A stretch of 22,892 bases of DNA from Paracoccaceae bacterium (lineage in GTDB: Bacteria > Pseudomonadota > Alphaproteobacteria > Rhodobacterales > Rhodobacteraceae), in the NCBI GenBank assembly GCA_024644285.1, contig JAHELH010000007.1:1-22892 (forward strand), in the 5' to 3' direction. A model generated the notes under the pieces. The model did no database searches and was not told where the DNA came from. It saw only the letters and a list, made by a program, of their open reading frames with translations. Of the stretch, positions 6,990-14,701 are shown piece after piece. The translations under genes were made by a program, and so were the position numbers. The first letter of the stretch is position 1. Each line of letters starts with the position of its first letter.

Positions 6990-8372
6990 ATGAGCGGAAC
7001 CCATGCACACACCGTCGCCTATGTCCGCGAATCCATGCTGCCGGAGCAGGCGCCCCCGGCGACCGAAGTCGGGATCATCGGCTGGGGCAAGGCGAACCTG
7101 TTCTCGGGCTGGTTCAACAGCATCGTCACCATCCTTTCGCTTGCCGCGATCTATCTGATCCTCGCGGCAATCCTGCCCTGGATCTTCTCGCCCACCTGGA
7201 ACGCAACCTCGCTGAACGAATGCCGCGAAATCCTGGCCGGCCTGGGGCGCGAGGGCGAACACGGCGTCAGCGGCGCCTGCTGGGGCGTCATCCGGGACCG
7301 GTGGCTGCAGCTGATGTTCGGCTTCTATCCGCCGTATCCAATCACGCCCGATGTCAACATCGGCGAAGCGCCCGTTGGCAGCGGCGTCTGGCCGGCCTAC
7401 TTCCGTCCGATCCTGACATTTGTCTTGCTGATCGTGGCACTGGCTCCGGTACTGTTCGAGCATCCGCCGCGCAAGCTTCTGTACTTTACCGCCATCTACC
7501 CGTTCCTGATGCCCTGGCTTCTTTGGGGTGGCACGATCTGGTCACCGCTTTCCGTCTTGGCTGGCTTCGTGATCGCCTTTTTGGTGTTCAGGTTCGTCTC
7601 GACTTCGTACAGCAGCCTGCTTGGCATCATCCTTGCGGTGGTCGCCGCATTGGTCTGGTGGATGGTCTTGTCGGGCTATGTCGTTGACGCTCTCGACTCG
7701 ATCCTGCCGGTCGGGATTGCTTCGGTCGACAGCCGCAGCTTCGGCGGCTTCATGCTGTCGATCACCATCGGCGTGGTGGCCATTGGCTGCTCGCTTCCCA
7801 TCGGCATCGTGCTGGCGCTGGGACGACAGTCAGACCTGCTGATCGTCAAGGCGCTTTGCGTGGGCTTCATCGAGTTCATTCGCGGTGTACCGCTGATCAC
7901 ACTGCTGTTCGTGGCCTCGGTCCTGTTGAACATCTTCCTGCCGCCGGGCACCAATTTCGACATCATCCTGCGGGTCATCATCATGGTGACGCTGTTCGCC
8001 TCGGCCTACATGGCCGAGGTGATCCGCGGCGGGCTGGCGGCGCTGCCCAAGGGTCAGTACGAGGCCGCCGATGCGCTGGGTCTGGACTATTGGAAGTCCC
8101 AGCAATTGGTGATCATGCCGCAGGCGCTGAAGATATCGATCCCCGGTATCGTGTCGACCTTCATCGGCGTGTTCAAGGACACGACTCTGGTGTCGATCAT
8201 CGGCCTGCTCGATCCGCTGGGCCTGTCGAACGCCATCCGCGCCGACGCGGCCTGGAACGGCATCGTGTGGGAGATCTACGGCTTTATCGCCCTGTTGTTC
8301 TTCGTTTTCTGCTTCTCGATGTCGCGCTATTCCATGTACCTGGAGCGCCGGCTCCAGACAGACCACCGTTAG
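6990..8372 (+). CDS. aapM: General L-amino-acid ABC transporter, permease AapM
   Basis: Inner-membrane protein of 460 residues and the second permease half. The conserved BPD_transp_1 domain spans about 250-450 with the EAA loop EVIRGGLAALPKGQYEAADA (343-362), then GLDYWKSQQLVIMPQAL. From memory, rhizobial AapM is nearer 380-390 residues; the extra length here lies in an additional hydrophobic block at about 160-230 (several membrane segments including LLYFTAIYPFLMPWLLWG and LLGIILAVVAALVWWMVLSG). The DNA there (about 7470-7680) uses more T-rich codons than its surroundings. The start is ATG at 6990, one base after the aapQ stop, and GGTGGAGCGG at the end of aapQ serves as Shine-Dalgarno. Confidence 0.93.
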   Translation: MSGTHAHTVAYVRESMLPEQAPPATEVGIIGWGKANLFSGWFNSIVTILSLAAIYLILAAILPWIFSPTWNATSLNECREILAGLGREGEHGVSGACWGVIRDRWLQLMFGFYPPYPITPDVNIGEAPVGSGVWPAYFRPILTFVLLIVALAPVLFEHPPRKLLYFTAIYPFLMPWLLWGGTIWSPLSVLAGFVIAFLVFRFVSTSYSSLLGIILAVVAALVWWMVLSGYVVDALDSILPVGIASVDSRSFGGFMLSITIGVVAIGCSLPIGIVLALGRQSDLLIVKALCVGFIEFIRGVPLITLLFVASVLLNIFLPPGTNFDIILRVIIMVTLFASAYMAEVIRGGLAALPKGQYEAADALGLDYWKSQQLVIMPQALKISIPGIVSTFIGVFKDTTLVSIIGLLDPLGLSNAIRADAAWNGIVWEIYGFIALLFFVFCFSMSRYSMYLERRLQTDHR

Positions 8373-8384
8373 GGAGACCCATCC

Positions 8385-9197
8385 ATGTCCACCATGGCAG
8401 AATACGACGACCACATGCCCGAGGATCACATCCCGGACCGGTCCAAGATGCGGGTCTCCGACGAGGTCGCGATCCAGATCAACGACATGAACAAGTGGTA
8501 CGGAACATTCCATGTCCTGCGCGACATCAACCTGACGGTCTATCGCGGCGAACGCATCGTCATCTGCGGCCCGTCAGGGTCGGGCAAGTCGACGCTGATC
8601 CGCTGCATCAACCGTCTGGAGGAACACCAGCAGGGCAAGATCGTCGTCGACGGGACCGAGCTGACCAGCGATCTGAAGAACATCGACAAAATCCGGTCCG
8701 AGGTTGGGATGTGCTTTCAGCACTTCAACCTCTTCCCGCACCTGACGATCCTGGAGAATTGCACGCTGGCGCCGATCTGGGTGCGCAAGACGCCCAAGAA
8801 GGAAGCCGACGAAACCGCGATGCATTTCCTCCGCAAGGTCAAGATCCCGGAACAGGCGAACAAGTATCCCGGCCAGCTGTCGGGCGGCCAGCAGCAGCGC
8901 GTGGCGATTGCCCGCTCGCTGTGCATGAAGCCGCGGATCATGCTGTTCGACGAACCGACCTCGGCGCTGGACCCGGAGATGATCAAGGAAGTGCTCGACA
9001 CCATGATCGAGCTGGCCGAAGAGGGTATGACGATGATCTGCGTCACCCACGAGATGGGTTTCGCCCGTCAGGTCGCGAACCGGGTGATCTTCATGGACCA
9101 GGGCCAGATCGTCGAACAGAACGAGCCGGAAAAGTTCTTCATGGACCCCCAGAACGACCGGACCAAGCTGTTCCTCAGCCAGATTCTCGGCCACTGA
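8385..9197 (+). CDS. aapP: General L-amino-acid ABC transporter, ATP-binding protein
   Basis: ABC ATPase of 270 residues that powers the AapQM permease. Visible motifs are Walker A GPSGSGKST (62-70), Q-loop Q112 in CFQHFNLFPHLT, signature LSGGQ (165-169), Walker B IMLFDE (185-190) with the D-loop SALDPEM, and switch His H222 in CVTHEMGFA. This HEMGFA form is typical of the polar amino-acid transporter class. The first ~26 residues are a polar, poorly conserved extension before VAIQINDMNKWYG. The start is ATG at 8385, 12 bases after aapM, with GGGAGA upstream. A terminator follows, so this is the last gene of the operon. Confidence 0.95.
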   Translation: MSTMAEYDDHMPEDHIPDRSKMRVSDEVAIQINDMNKWYGTFHVLRDINLTVYRGERIVICGPSGSGKSTLIRCINRLEEHQQGKIVVDGTELTSDLKNIDKIRSEVGMCFQHFNLFPHLTILENCTLAPIWVRKTPKKEADETAMHFLRKVKIPEQANKYPGQLSGGQQQRVAIARSLCMKPRIMLFDEPTSALDPEMIKEVLDTMIELAEEGMTMICVTHEMGFARQVANRVIFMDQGQIVEQNEPEKFFMDPQNDRTKLFLSQILGH

Positions 9198-9217
9198 CCG
9201 CGCCGCAGCGCAACGCC

Positions 9218-9246
9218 CGGCCCCTGGCGATTGCGGGGGGCCGTTT
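9218..9246 (+). terminator. Terminator after aapP
   Basis: CGGCCCC (9218-9224) pairs with GGGGCCG (9237-9243) around a 12-base loop, followed by TTT. It lies 20 bases after the aapP stop and ends the aapJQMP operon. Confidence 0.75.
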
Positions 9247-9268
9247 GCGTCCGCGGCCATTGAAATTC

Positions 9269-9282
9269 CGATAGCGCTATCG
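9269..9282. promoter_or_regulatory. Perfect 14-bp palindrome, candidate operator
   Basis: CGATAGCGCTATCG is a perfect 14-bp palindrome in the gap between the aapP terminator and the end of the sixA-like gene. Its form, with a central GCGC and AT-containing flanks, resembles operators of LacI-family repressors. No promoter or sugar gene sits next to it here, because the flanking genes converge, so a role in this position is doubtful. Confidence 0.4.
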
Positions 9283-9305
9283 CGAATTGAATCAACGTGT
9301 TAGGT

Positions 9306-9327
9306 CGATGTCCCCGTTAGGACATCG
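9306..9327 (-). terminator. Inverted repeat at end of yidC-sixA operon, possible terminator
   Basis: CGATGTCC (9306-9313) pairs perfectly with GGACATCG (9320-9327) around a 6-base loop, two bases beyond the stop of the leftward phosphatase gene. There is no T-run after it on the - strand, so it may be a weak terminator or a 3' stabilising hairpin for the leftward operon. Confidence 0.45.
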
Positions 9328-9329
9328 GC

Positions 9330-9836
9330 TCACGGCTCCAGTTCGCGCGGGACCACGAAATCCCGCACCGCGCCCTTGCCCACCCCGATCTCGGCCCAGC
9401 TGTCTTGCGCGAAATCGAACACCGTCGTCGCCCCCGTCGGATAGACCGAGAAGCGCTCGTTCGGCGGCGGCGTCCGCGCCAGGCTGGCGGCCAGGTGCGA
9501 GATGCCGGGGTTGTGTCCGATCATCAGCACGTTCTTCGCCTCGTATCCCTCCAGCACCTCCAGCATCTGCTCGGGCGCGGCGTGGTAGAGCTCCTTGACG
9601 TAGTCGGTCTCCGGCACCGCCTGCCACGAAGCGGTCATCAACTCGCAGGTCTCGATGGTCCGCGTCGCCGTCGAGCAGAGGATCAACTCCGGCACGTAGC
9701 CGCGGCTCTCCAACCAGGCTCCGATCGCCGCCGCCGCCTTGCGGCCCCGCGCGTTCAGCGGGCGCTCGTGATCGGGCTGGTTGGGACTGTCCCAGCTCGA
9801 TTTCGCGTGTCTCGTCAGGATCAGCCGCAGGGTCAT
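9330..9836 (-). CDS. SixA-like histidine phosphatase
   Basis: Protein of 168 residues in the histidine phosphatase (phosphoglycerate mutase-like) superfamily. The N-terminal catalytic motif is LTRHAKSSW (7-15), with H10 as the phospho-accepting histidine, followed by the RPLNARGRKAA block. The second histidine is H108 in MIGHNPGISHLA. This RHAKSSW form is characteristic of the SixA group, named for E. coli SixA, which dephosphorylates histidine-phosphotransfer domains; the substrate here is not known. There is no signal peptide, so it is cytoplasmic. The start ATG overlaps the stop of the upstream Fe-S protein gene, making it the last gene of the yidC operon. Confidence 0.85.
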   Translation of the reverse strand: MTLRLILTRHAKSSWDSPNQPDHERPLNARGRKAAAAIGAWLESRGYVPELILCSTATRTIETCELMTASWQAVPETDYVKELYHAAPEQMLEVLEGYEAKNVLMIGHNPGISHLAASLARTPPPNERFSVYPTGATTVFDFAQDSWAEIGVGKGAVRDFVVPRELEP

Positions 9837-10489
9837 GGATGGAACGCCTTCATGTGGAACGCCGATTGCGCGGGATCGCGGCCATAACGTCGAGAGACCG
9901 GACAGGCAAGCCGGACGGCGCAGCCGCCGTCCATGCAGCCCCGGCCCGGGCCCGTGTCCAGATAACCATGGCAGGCGGCCAGATCATAGCCCGTATCGGT
10001 CAGCGCGCCGGCGGGGCAGGCGGTCAGGCAGGGCCGGCCCGCACAGGTGTCGCAGGGGCAGGGCGGCACCGGCGGCAGGTCCAGCCGCACCGGAAACGCC
10101 AGCGCGCCCCGGTAGCTGACCATCAGCCCGGTGCGGTCGTGCACCAGCAGCGAGACGGGCGATTGCCAGGCCCGGCCGGAGCGCAGCGCCCAGGCGACGA
10201 ACGGCAGGTAGGGCGGACCGCCGAATGGGAAAAGCGCGACGGCGTCCAGCTGTCTGGCCATCTCGGAGATGACCCGTCTTGACCAGCGGTCCAGCGGATC
10301 GGCCCGTCCGTCCTGGAATTCCGGGCCGCGCCGGACGTGGTCCCAGAACCCCGGTTCGTCGGGCCCCAGCAGGACCAGGGTTTCGGTTCCCTCCGGCACT
10401 CCGTCGTCCGGTCCGGCGTGGAACGCGCCGAAGACGCTCAGCCGTTGCCGCGCCGCCCGCGCGTCGATCTCGGACAGGGTTGGCGTCAC
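9833..10489 (-). CDS. Ferredoxin-like Fe-S protein of unknown function
   Basis: Protein of 218 residues with a GTG start. The C-terminal third is cysteine-rich, with Cys at 144, 146, 149, 154, 158, 173, 185, 190 and 196. The core CDTCAGRPCLTACPAGAL and the later GCMDGGCAVRLACPV resemble the two-cluster 4Fe-4S ferredoxin fold seen in the QueG family, so one or two 4Fe-4S clusters are likely. The N-terminal ~140 residues have no motif I recognise, but contain a WDHVRRGPEFQDG block. It lies three bases after argB and overlaps the phosphatase gene. The function is unknown; redox or corrinoid-type chemistry is only a guess from the C-terminal similarity. Confidence 0.75.
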   Translation of the reverse strand: MTPTLSEIDARAARQRLSVFGAFHAGPDDGVPEGTETLVLLGPDEPGFWDHVRRGPEFQDGRADPLDRWSRRVISEMARQLDAVALFPFGGPPYLPFVAWALRSGRAWQSPVSLLVHDRTGLMVSYRGALAFPVRLDLPPVPPCPCDTCAGRPCLTACPAGALTDTGYDLAACHGYLDTGPGRGCMDGGCAVRLACPVSRRYGRDPAQSAFHMKAFHP

Positions 10490-10492
10490 TGC

Positions 10493-11353
10493 CTAGACCC
10501 GGATCATCGAGCCCGCGCCGTGGTCGGTGAAGAGCTCGAGCAGGCAGGCATTGGGCGCGCGTCCGTCGAGGATCACCACTGCCCGGACGCCCTTCTCCAA
10601 CGCCTCCAGCGCGGTCTCGGTCTTGGGGATCATCCCGCCCGAGATCACGCCCTCGTCGGTCAGCCGCCGCACCTCGTCGGCCGTCATCGCCGTCAGCACG
10701 TTGCCCTCGGCATCCTTCACCCCGGCCACGTCGGTCAGCAAGAGCAGCCGGTCGGCCTTCAGCGCCCCGGCGATGGCGCCGGCCGCGGTGTCGCCGTTGA
10801 CGTTATAGGTCTCGCCATTGCGGCCGGTGCCGATCGGCGCGATGACCGGGATGATCTCGTCCTTGGCCAGCCCGCGCAGGAAGTCCACGTTCATCTCGAC
10901 CGGGGTGCCGACAAATCCGAGGCTGGGGTCGGTCTCTTCGCAGACCATCAGCTTGGCGTCCTTGCCGCTGAGGCCGATGGCCCGCCCGCCCTGGTCGTTG
11001 ATCGCCTGGACGATGCGCTTGTTCACCAGGCCCGACAGCACCATCTCGACCACCTCGACCGTCGGCTGGTCGGTCACCCGCTTGCCGCGCACGAAGTCCG
11101 ACTTGATGCCCAGCCGGTCCAGAAGGCTGTTTATCATCGGCCCGCCGCCATGCACCACCACCGGGTTCACGCCCACCTGCTGCATCAGCACGATGTCGCG
11201 CGCGAAGCTGTCCATCGCCGCCTTGTCGCCCATCGCGTTGCCGCCGAATTTCACCACCACCGTCGCGCCGTCGTAGCGCAGGATGTAGGGCACGGCGGAG
11301 CTTAGCGTGCGGGCGGTGGCGATCCAGTCCTTGTTCTGCGGGCGTTTCATCAT
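10493..11353 (-). CDS. argB: Acetylglutamate kinase
   Basis: Protein of 286 residues in the amino-acid kinase family. It phosphorylates N-acetyl-L-glutamate in the second step of arginine synthesis, in the cytoplasm. Motifs are VVKFGGNAM (33-41) with the phosphate-binding lysine K35, VVHGGGPMINSLLDRLGI (66-83) for acetylglutamate binding, and the C-terminal IPKTETALEALEKGV block. The N-terminal helix (KRPQNKDWIATARTLSSA) is the extra helix found in arginine-sensitive hexameric forms, suggesting feedback inhibition by arginine. Two adjacent ATG codons (11353 and 11350) are possible starts; GGAAG lies immediately upstream, so the second may be used. It lies 19 bases after engB. Confidence 0.96.
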   Translation of the reverse strand: MMKRPQNKDWIATARTLSSAVPYILRYDGATVVVKFGGNAMGDKAAMDSFARDIVLMQQVGVNPVVVHGGGPMINSLLDRLGIKSDFVRGKRVTDQPTVEVVEMVLSGLVNKRIVQAINDQGGRAIGLSGKDAKLMVCEETDPSLGFVGTPVEMNVDFLRGLAKDEIIPVIAPIGTGRNGETYNVNGDTAAGAIAGALKADRLLLLTDVAGVKDAEGNVLTAMTADEVRRLTDEGVISGGMIPKTETALEALEKGVRAVVILDGRAPNACLLELFTDHGAGSMIRV

Positions 11354-11372
11354 CTTCCAGCCTTTGCCAGCG

Positions 11373-12026
11373 TCATTCGATCTCTGCGATCACGGCGCGC
11401 AACGTGTCAATCCCCGCGCCGGTCTGCGACGACGTCAGGATCAAGCCCGGATAGGCCGCGGGATGGGCCGCGAGCTTGCCGCGCACCTGTGCGACGACAT
11501 CGTCGATCTCGCTGGCCTTCAACTTGTCCGTCTTCGTCAGGACCACCTGGAACGTCACCGCCGCCTGGTCGAGCAGCGCCATGATCTCTTCGTCCGGGCC
11601 CTTGATGCCGCGCCGGGCGTCGATCAGCACGAAGGCCCGGCGCAGGGTCGCGCGGCCCGTCAGGTAAGCCTTCAGCAGCCGCTGCCATTTCTCGACGATC
11701 TGGACCGGCGCGTTGGCGAAGCCGTAGCCGGGCAGATCGACGAGGTAGAGGCCATCGGTCAGGGTGAAGAAATTGATCTCTTGCGTGCGCCCCGGCGTGT
11801 TCGAGGCGCGGGCGAGCGCGCGGCGGCCGGTCAGCGCGTTGATCAGGGTCGACTTGCCCACGTTGGAGCGCCCGGCAAAGCAGACCTCGATCCGGTCGGC
11901 TGGGGGGAGGCCGTCGAGGGCGACGACGCCCTTGAGGAATTCGGCCGGTTGCGCGAACAGCATGCGGCCGGCTTCCACCGCCTCGGCGTCGGGAGCCTCG
12001 GCAATCGGAAAAGCCGCTTGCGTCAA
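11373..12026 (-). CDS. engB: Ribosome-biogenesis GTPase EngB (YihA/YsxC)
   Basis: GTPase of 217 residues required for assembly of the large ribosomal subunit. G motifs are G1 GRSNVGKS (52-59), G3 DLPG (97-100) and G4 TKTD (164-167), with the family block SNTPGRTQEINFF in the switch region. The reading frame opens with TTG at 12026-12024, which overlaps the TGA stop of the MOSC gene. The first in-frame ATG would remove 21 residues but keep the G domain, so the TTG start is probable, not certain. Translation is probably coupled to the MOSC gene. Confidence 0.93.
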   Translation of the reverse strand: MTQAAFPIAEAPDAEAVEAGRMLFAQPAEFLKGVVALDGLPPADRIEVCFAGRSNVGKSTLINALTGRRALARASNTPGRTQEINFFTLTDGLYLVDLPGYGFANAPVQIVEKWQRLLKAYLTGRATLRRAFVLIDARRGIKGPDEEIMALLDQAAVTFQVVLTKTDKLKASEIDDVVAQVRGKLAAHPAAYPGLILTSSQTGAGIDTLRAVIAEIE

Positions 12027-12769
12027 AGAACCGTCACCGGGTCGCCGATCCGGACCGCGCCGGTTCGGGTGACGACGGCATAGACGCCGAAATACTGGTG
12101 CCCCCAGCCGGATTTGAGCGCGCCCAGCGTGTCCGCGTCACGCTGCCCGGTTTCGGGATTCGCGGCGGTGGCCAGGCAACGCGAGATCGGGTTCTCGACC
12201 CGCATCTCCGCCGCGCCGATGCGCAAGGTACGCCCGACCCATTCCAGTTCCTCCCACAAATCGAAGCCGTCCAGCCAGATATTGCCGCGCCACCGCTGGG
12301 GCGAGAGATCCTGGCCCAGCTTTTGCGACACCGCCCGGTTCGAGGCGAGGTTGCAGAGGCTGATCGAGGGGTAGGGGGTATCTGTCATGCCCCTTGTTCC
12401 GGCGCGCACGATCCGCGCCGAAGCCGCCCGGTCGGCGGGCATCAGCGGCGCGACCCAGTCGAGAAATGCCGACCCCTCGGTGTCAGGCGAAAAGGTCAGT
12501 TGCGGTCTGTCCGGGTGCGCCAGAGTAATGCGACCGGTGGCCTCGTCCAGCACCGCCTGGATCGCCTGCAGCTGGGGTGCCTTGGCGCCGCGCGAGAAAT
12601 TGGCGCATGGCGCCCACGCGCCATCGGTGGCCCTGGACGCCTCGTGCGCCACCGCCCAGGTGCGGTCCCATGGCAGGGTCTCGCCCTCTGTCAGCCGGAC
12701 CTCGGTCAGCGCCTCGCGTCCGTGCGATTTGATCGGATGTCGCCAGATATGCGCGACGCGCCCGGTCAC
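12023..12769 (-). CDS. MOSC domain protein
   Basis: Protein of 248 residues. The N-terminal VAHIWRHPIKSHGREAL is the MOSC beta-barrel motif, and the C-terminal part holds the MOSC domain proper: RWRGNIWLDGFDLWEELEW (159-177), then NPISRCLATAANPETGQRD (193-211), with conserved Cys C198. MOSC domains relate to the molybdenum-cofactor sulfurase C-terminus and to amidoxime-reducing proteins and YiiM, and bind Mo cofactor or carry sulfur. The substrate here is unknown. The start is GTG at 12769, overlapping the yidC TGA stop; the frame stays open far upstream only because it runs antisense-like through yidC. The TGA stop overlaps the engB TTG start. Confidence 0.88.
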   Translation of the reverse strand: MTGRVAHIWRHPIKSHGREALTEVRLTEGETLPWDRTWAVAHEASRATDGAWAPCANFSRGAKAPQLQAIQAVLDEATGRITLAHPDRPQLTFSPDTEGSAFLDWVAPLMPADRAASARIVRAGTRGMTDTPYPSISLCNLASNRAVSQKLGQDLSPQRWRGNIWLDGFDLWEELEWVGRTLRIGAAEMRVENPISRCLATAANPETGQRDADTLGALKSGWGHQYFGVYAVVTRTGAVRIGDPVTVL

Positions 12770-14595
12770 TTCTTGGCCTTGGCTTTCGATTTGGCATCGG
12801 CTTCCGCTTTTTTGCGCTTGAAGCCGGACCGGATGTTGCCGAACACGTCCGGCCGGTGGCCGTGCGTGCGCATGATGATGTATTGCTGGGTGAAGGTGAT
12901 CGTGTTGTTCGCGATCCAGTAGATGATCAGCCCGCTGGCGAAGCCGCCCAGCATGAACATGAACACCCAGGGCATCCAGGCGAAGATCATCTGCTGGGTG
13001 GGGTCGGTGGGGGCGGGGTTCAGCTTTTGCTGCACCCACATCGAGATGCCCAGCAGCAGCGGCAGGATGCCGATGAAGATCAGCGCGGTGATCGAGCCGG
13101 GTTCCGGTGCCGCCCAGGGCAAGAGGCCGAAGAGGTTCATGATCGAGGTCGGATCGGGGGCCGAGAGGTCCTGGAACGGACCGAACCAGGGCGCGTGGCG
13201 CAGCTCGATGGTGACGAAGATCACCTTGTAGAGCGAGAAGAAGATCGGGATCTGCAGCAGGATCGGCAGGCAGCCCGAGGCGGGGTTGACCTTTTCCTTC
13301 TTGTAGAGCGCCATCATCTCCTGCTGCAGCTTCTGGCGGTCGTCGCCGGCCTTCTCCTTGATCTTTTCCATCTGCGGCTGAAGCTCTTTCATCTTCGCCA
13401 TCGAGACGTAGGACTTGTACGCCAGTGGGAAGAGCAGCGCCTTGATGAACAGGGTCAGGCCGATGATCGACCAGCCCATGTTGCCGATGATGCCGTTCAG
13501 CCAGTGCAGCACGGCGAAGATTGGCTTGGTGAGGAAGAAGAACCAGCCCCAGTCGATGGAATCGATGAAATTGATGATGCCCAGTCGGTCCTGGTAGTCG
13601 CGGATCGTGTCCCATTCCTTGGCGCCGGCGAACAGCATCTGTTCGGATGCCGCCGTCTCGCCGGGGCCGACCGACAGGGTCGGCAGACGCGACCAGAGCT
13701 GATAGCTGTCAGAGCCGCCGACATACCGGGTGACCGAGGTGAAGGGGGTATTCGGAGCGGGGATCAGGGTGGTCATCCAGTACTTGTCGGTGAACCCGAT
13801 CCAGCCGTTCTGCGCGACCTCGGCGGTCTCGGCATTGGCGCCCCAGACCGGGTCGGCGTCGAGATCGGTCATGTCGGAATAATCGATCTCGTCGAGCGTG
13901 CCGTCGGTCTGGCGCACGACGCCCTCGTGCAGGATGAAGAAACCGATCGTGTCCGGTTCGCCCTGCCGCGCGATCAGGCCATAGGGCGCCATGCGCACGG
14001 TCTCGCCGGTGGTGTTCTCGACTGTCTGGCGCACGGTGAACATGTAATCGGCATCCACCGACATTTCGCGGCGAAAGATCAGCCCGGCGCCGTTGTCCCA
14101 GACCAGGGTGACGGGCGTGTCGGCTGTCAGCTTGGCATTGCCCTCGACGGACCAGACGGTGTTCGCGCCGGGCACTGCCTCGTGATCGAGGTCGCCGGCA
14201 GGCGACCAGCCGTACAGCGCGTAATAGGCGCCCGTGCCGCCGACGGGCGACAGCAGCGTGACAATCTCGCTGTCGGGGCGGTTTTCCTCGCGGTAATCCT
14301 TGAGCTTCAGCGCATCGATCCGGCCGCCCTGCAGCGAGATCGAGCCTTCCAGCCGCGGCGTGTCGATGGCGACCCGCGCCGTCGCATCGGCCGGTGCGGC
14401 TGCGTCGGCGGCGGCTGTGCCATCGGCGGCGGGCGCGGTGACCGCGGGCGCCTGCAACTCGCCTTCGACGGTCTCGATGGCGTCGGGCGCGGGGTCGATC
14501 GGCGGTTCTTCGGGCGGAAACAGGATGAACCAGACCAGGATCACCAGAAAACTCAGGGCTGTAGCCAGAATCAGGTTCTTGTTCTGATCGTCCAT
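12766..14595 (-). CDS. yidC: Membrane protein insertase YidC
   Basis: Protein of 609 residues. It inserts and folds inner-membrane proteins, alone or with SecYEG. An N-terminal membrane anchor (LILATALSFLVILVWFILF, about 8-26) is followed by a Pro/Ala-rich linker (27-75) and a large periplasmic beta domain to about 340. The conserved five-helix insertase core follows, with GWSIIGLTLFIKALLFPL (374-391) and MAKMKELQPQMEKIKEK. In place of the groove arginine (R366 in E. coli) there is K385. The C-terminal tail is lysine-rich (GFKRKKAEADAKSKAKAKK), a possible ribosome-binding extension. I chose ATG at 14595 (MDDQNKNL) because this is the family N-terminus; an upstream ATG at 14637 adds 14 unconserved residues. 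It is first in a six-gene operon. Confidence 0.95.
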   Translation of the reverse strand: MDDQNKNLILATALSFLVILVWFILFPPEEPPIDPAPDAIETVEGELQAPAVTAPAADGTAAADAAAPADATARVAIDTPRLEGSISLQGGRIDALKLKDYREENRPDSEIVTLLSPVGGTGAYYALYGWSPAGDLDHEAVPGANTVWSVEGNAKLTADTPVTLVWDNGAGLIFRREMSVDADYMFTVRQTVENTTGETVRMAPYGLIARQGEPDTIGFFILHEGVVRQTDGTLDEIDYSDMTDLDADPVWGANAETAEVAQNGWIGFTDKYWMTTLIPAPNTPFTSVTRYVGGSDSYQLWSRLPTLSVGPGETAASEQMLFAGAKEWDTIRDYQDRLGIINFIDSIDWGWFFFLTKPIFAVLHWLNGIIGNMGWSIIGLTLFIKALLFPLAYKSYVSMAKMKELQPQMEKIKEKAGDDRQKLQQEMMALYKKEKVNPASGCLPILLQIPIFFSLYKVIFVTIELRHAPWFGPFQDLSAPDPTSIMNLFGLLPWAAPEPGSITALIFIGILPLLLGISMWVQQKLNPAPTDPTQQMIFAWMPWVFMFMLGGFASGLIIYWIANNTITFTQQYIIMRTHGHRPDVFGNIRSGFKRKKAEADAKSKAKAKK

Positions 14596-14631
14596 GCCGG
14601 GACTGCCGTTCGCTGCCAGAAGGTCAGGCAG

Positions 14632-14660
14632 GTTCAACAGTCCGGGGCACCAAAGGTCAA
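14632..14660 (-). promoter_or_regulatory. Candidate yidC promoter
   Basis: On the - strand TTGACC (14660-14655) is followed after 17 bases by TTGAAC (14637-14632), about 37 bases before the yidC ATG. The -35 box is good and the -10 box weak, so this is only a candidate. The rest of the 106-base gap holds a GC-rich GCCGCC/GGCGGC inverted repeat (14684-14701) just beyond the EAL gene stop, without a T-run. Confidence 0.3.
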
Positions 14661-14701
14661 GGGGATTCGCGGCGCCCTGCGCGGCCGCCCGGGCAGGCGG
14701 C

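Noticed and set aside
12770..13615. A long N-terminal extension of the MOSC protein reading through yidC.
   Set aside because: The frame is open by composition only; MOSC homology begins at the GTG that overlaps the yidC stop.
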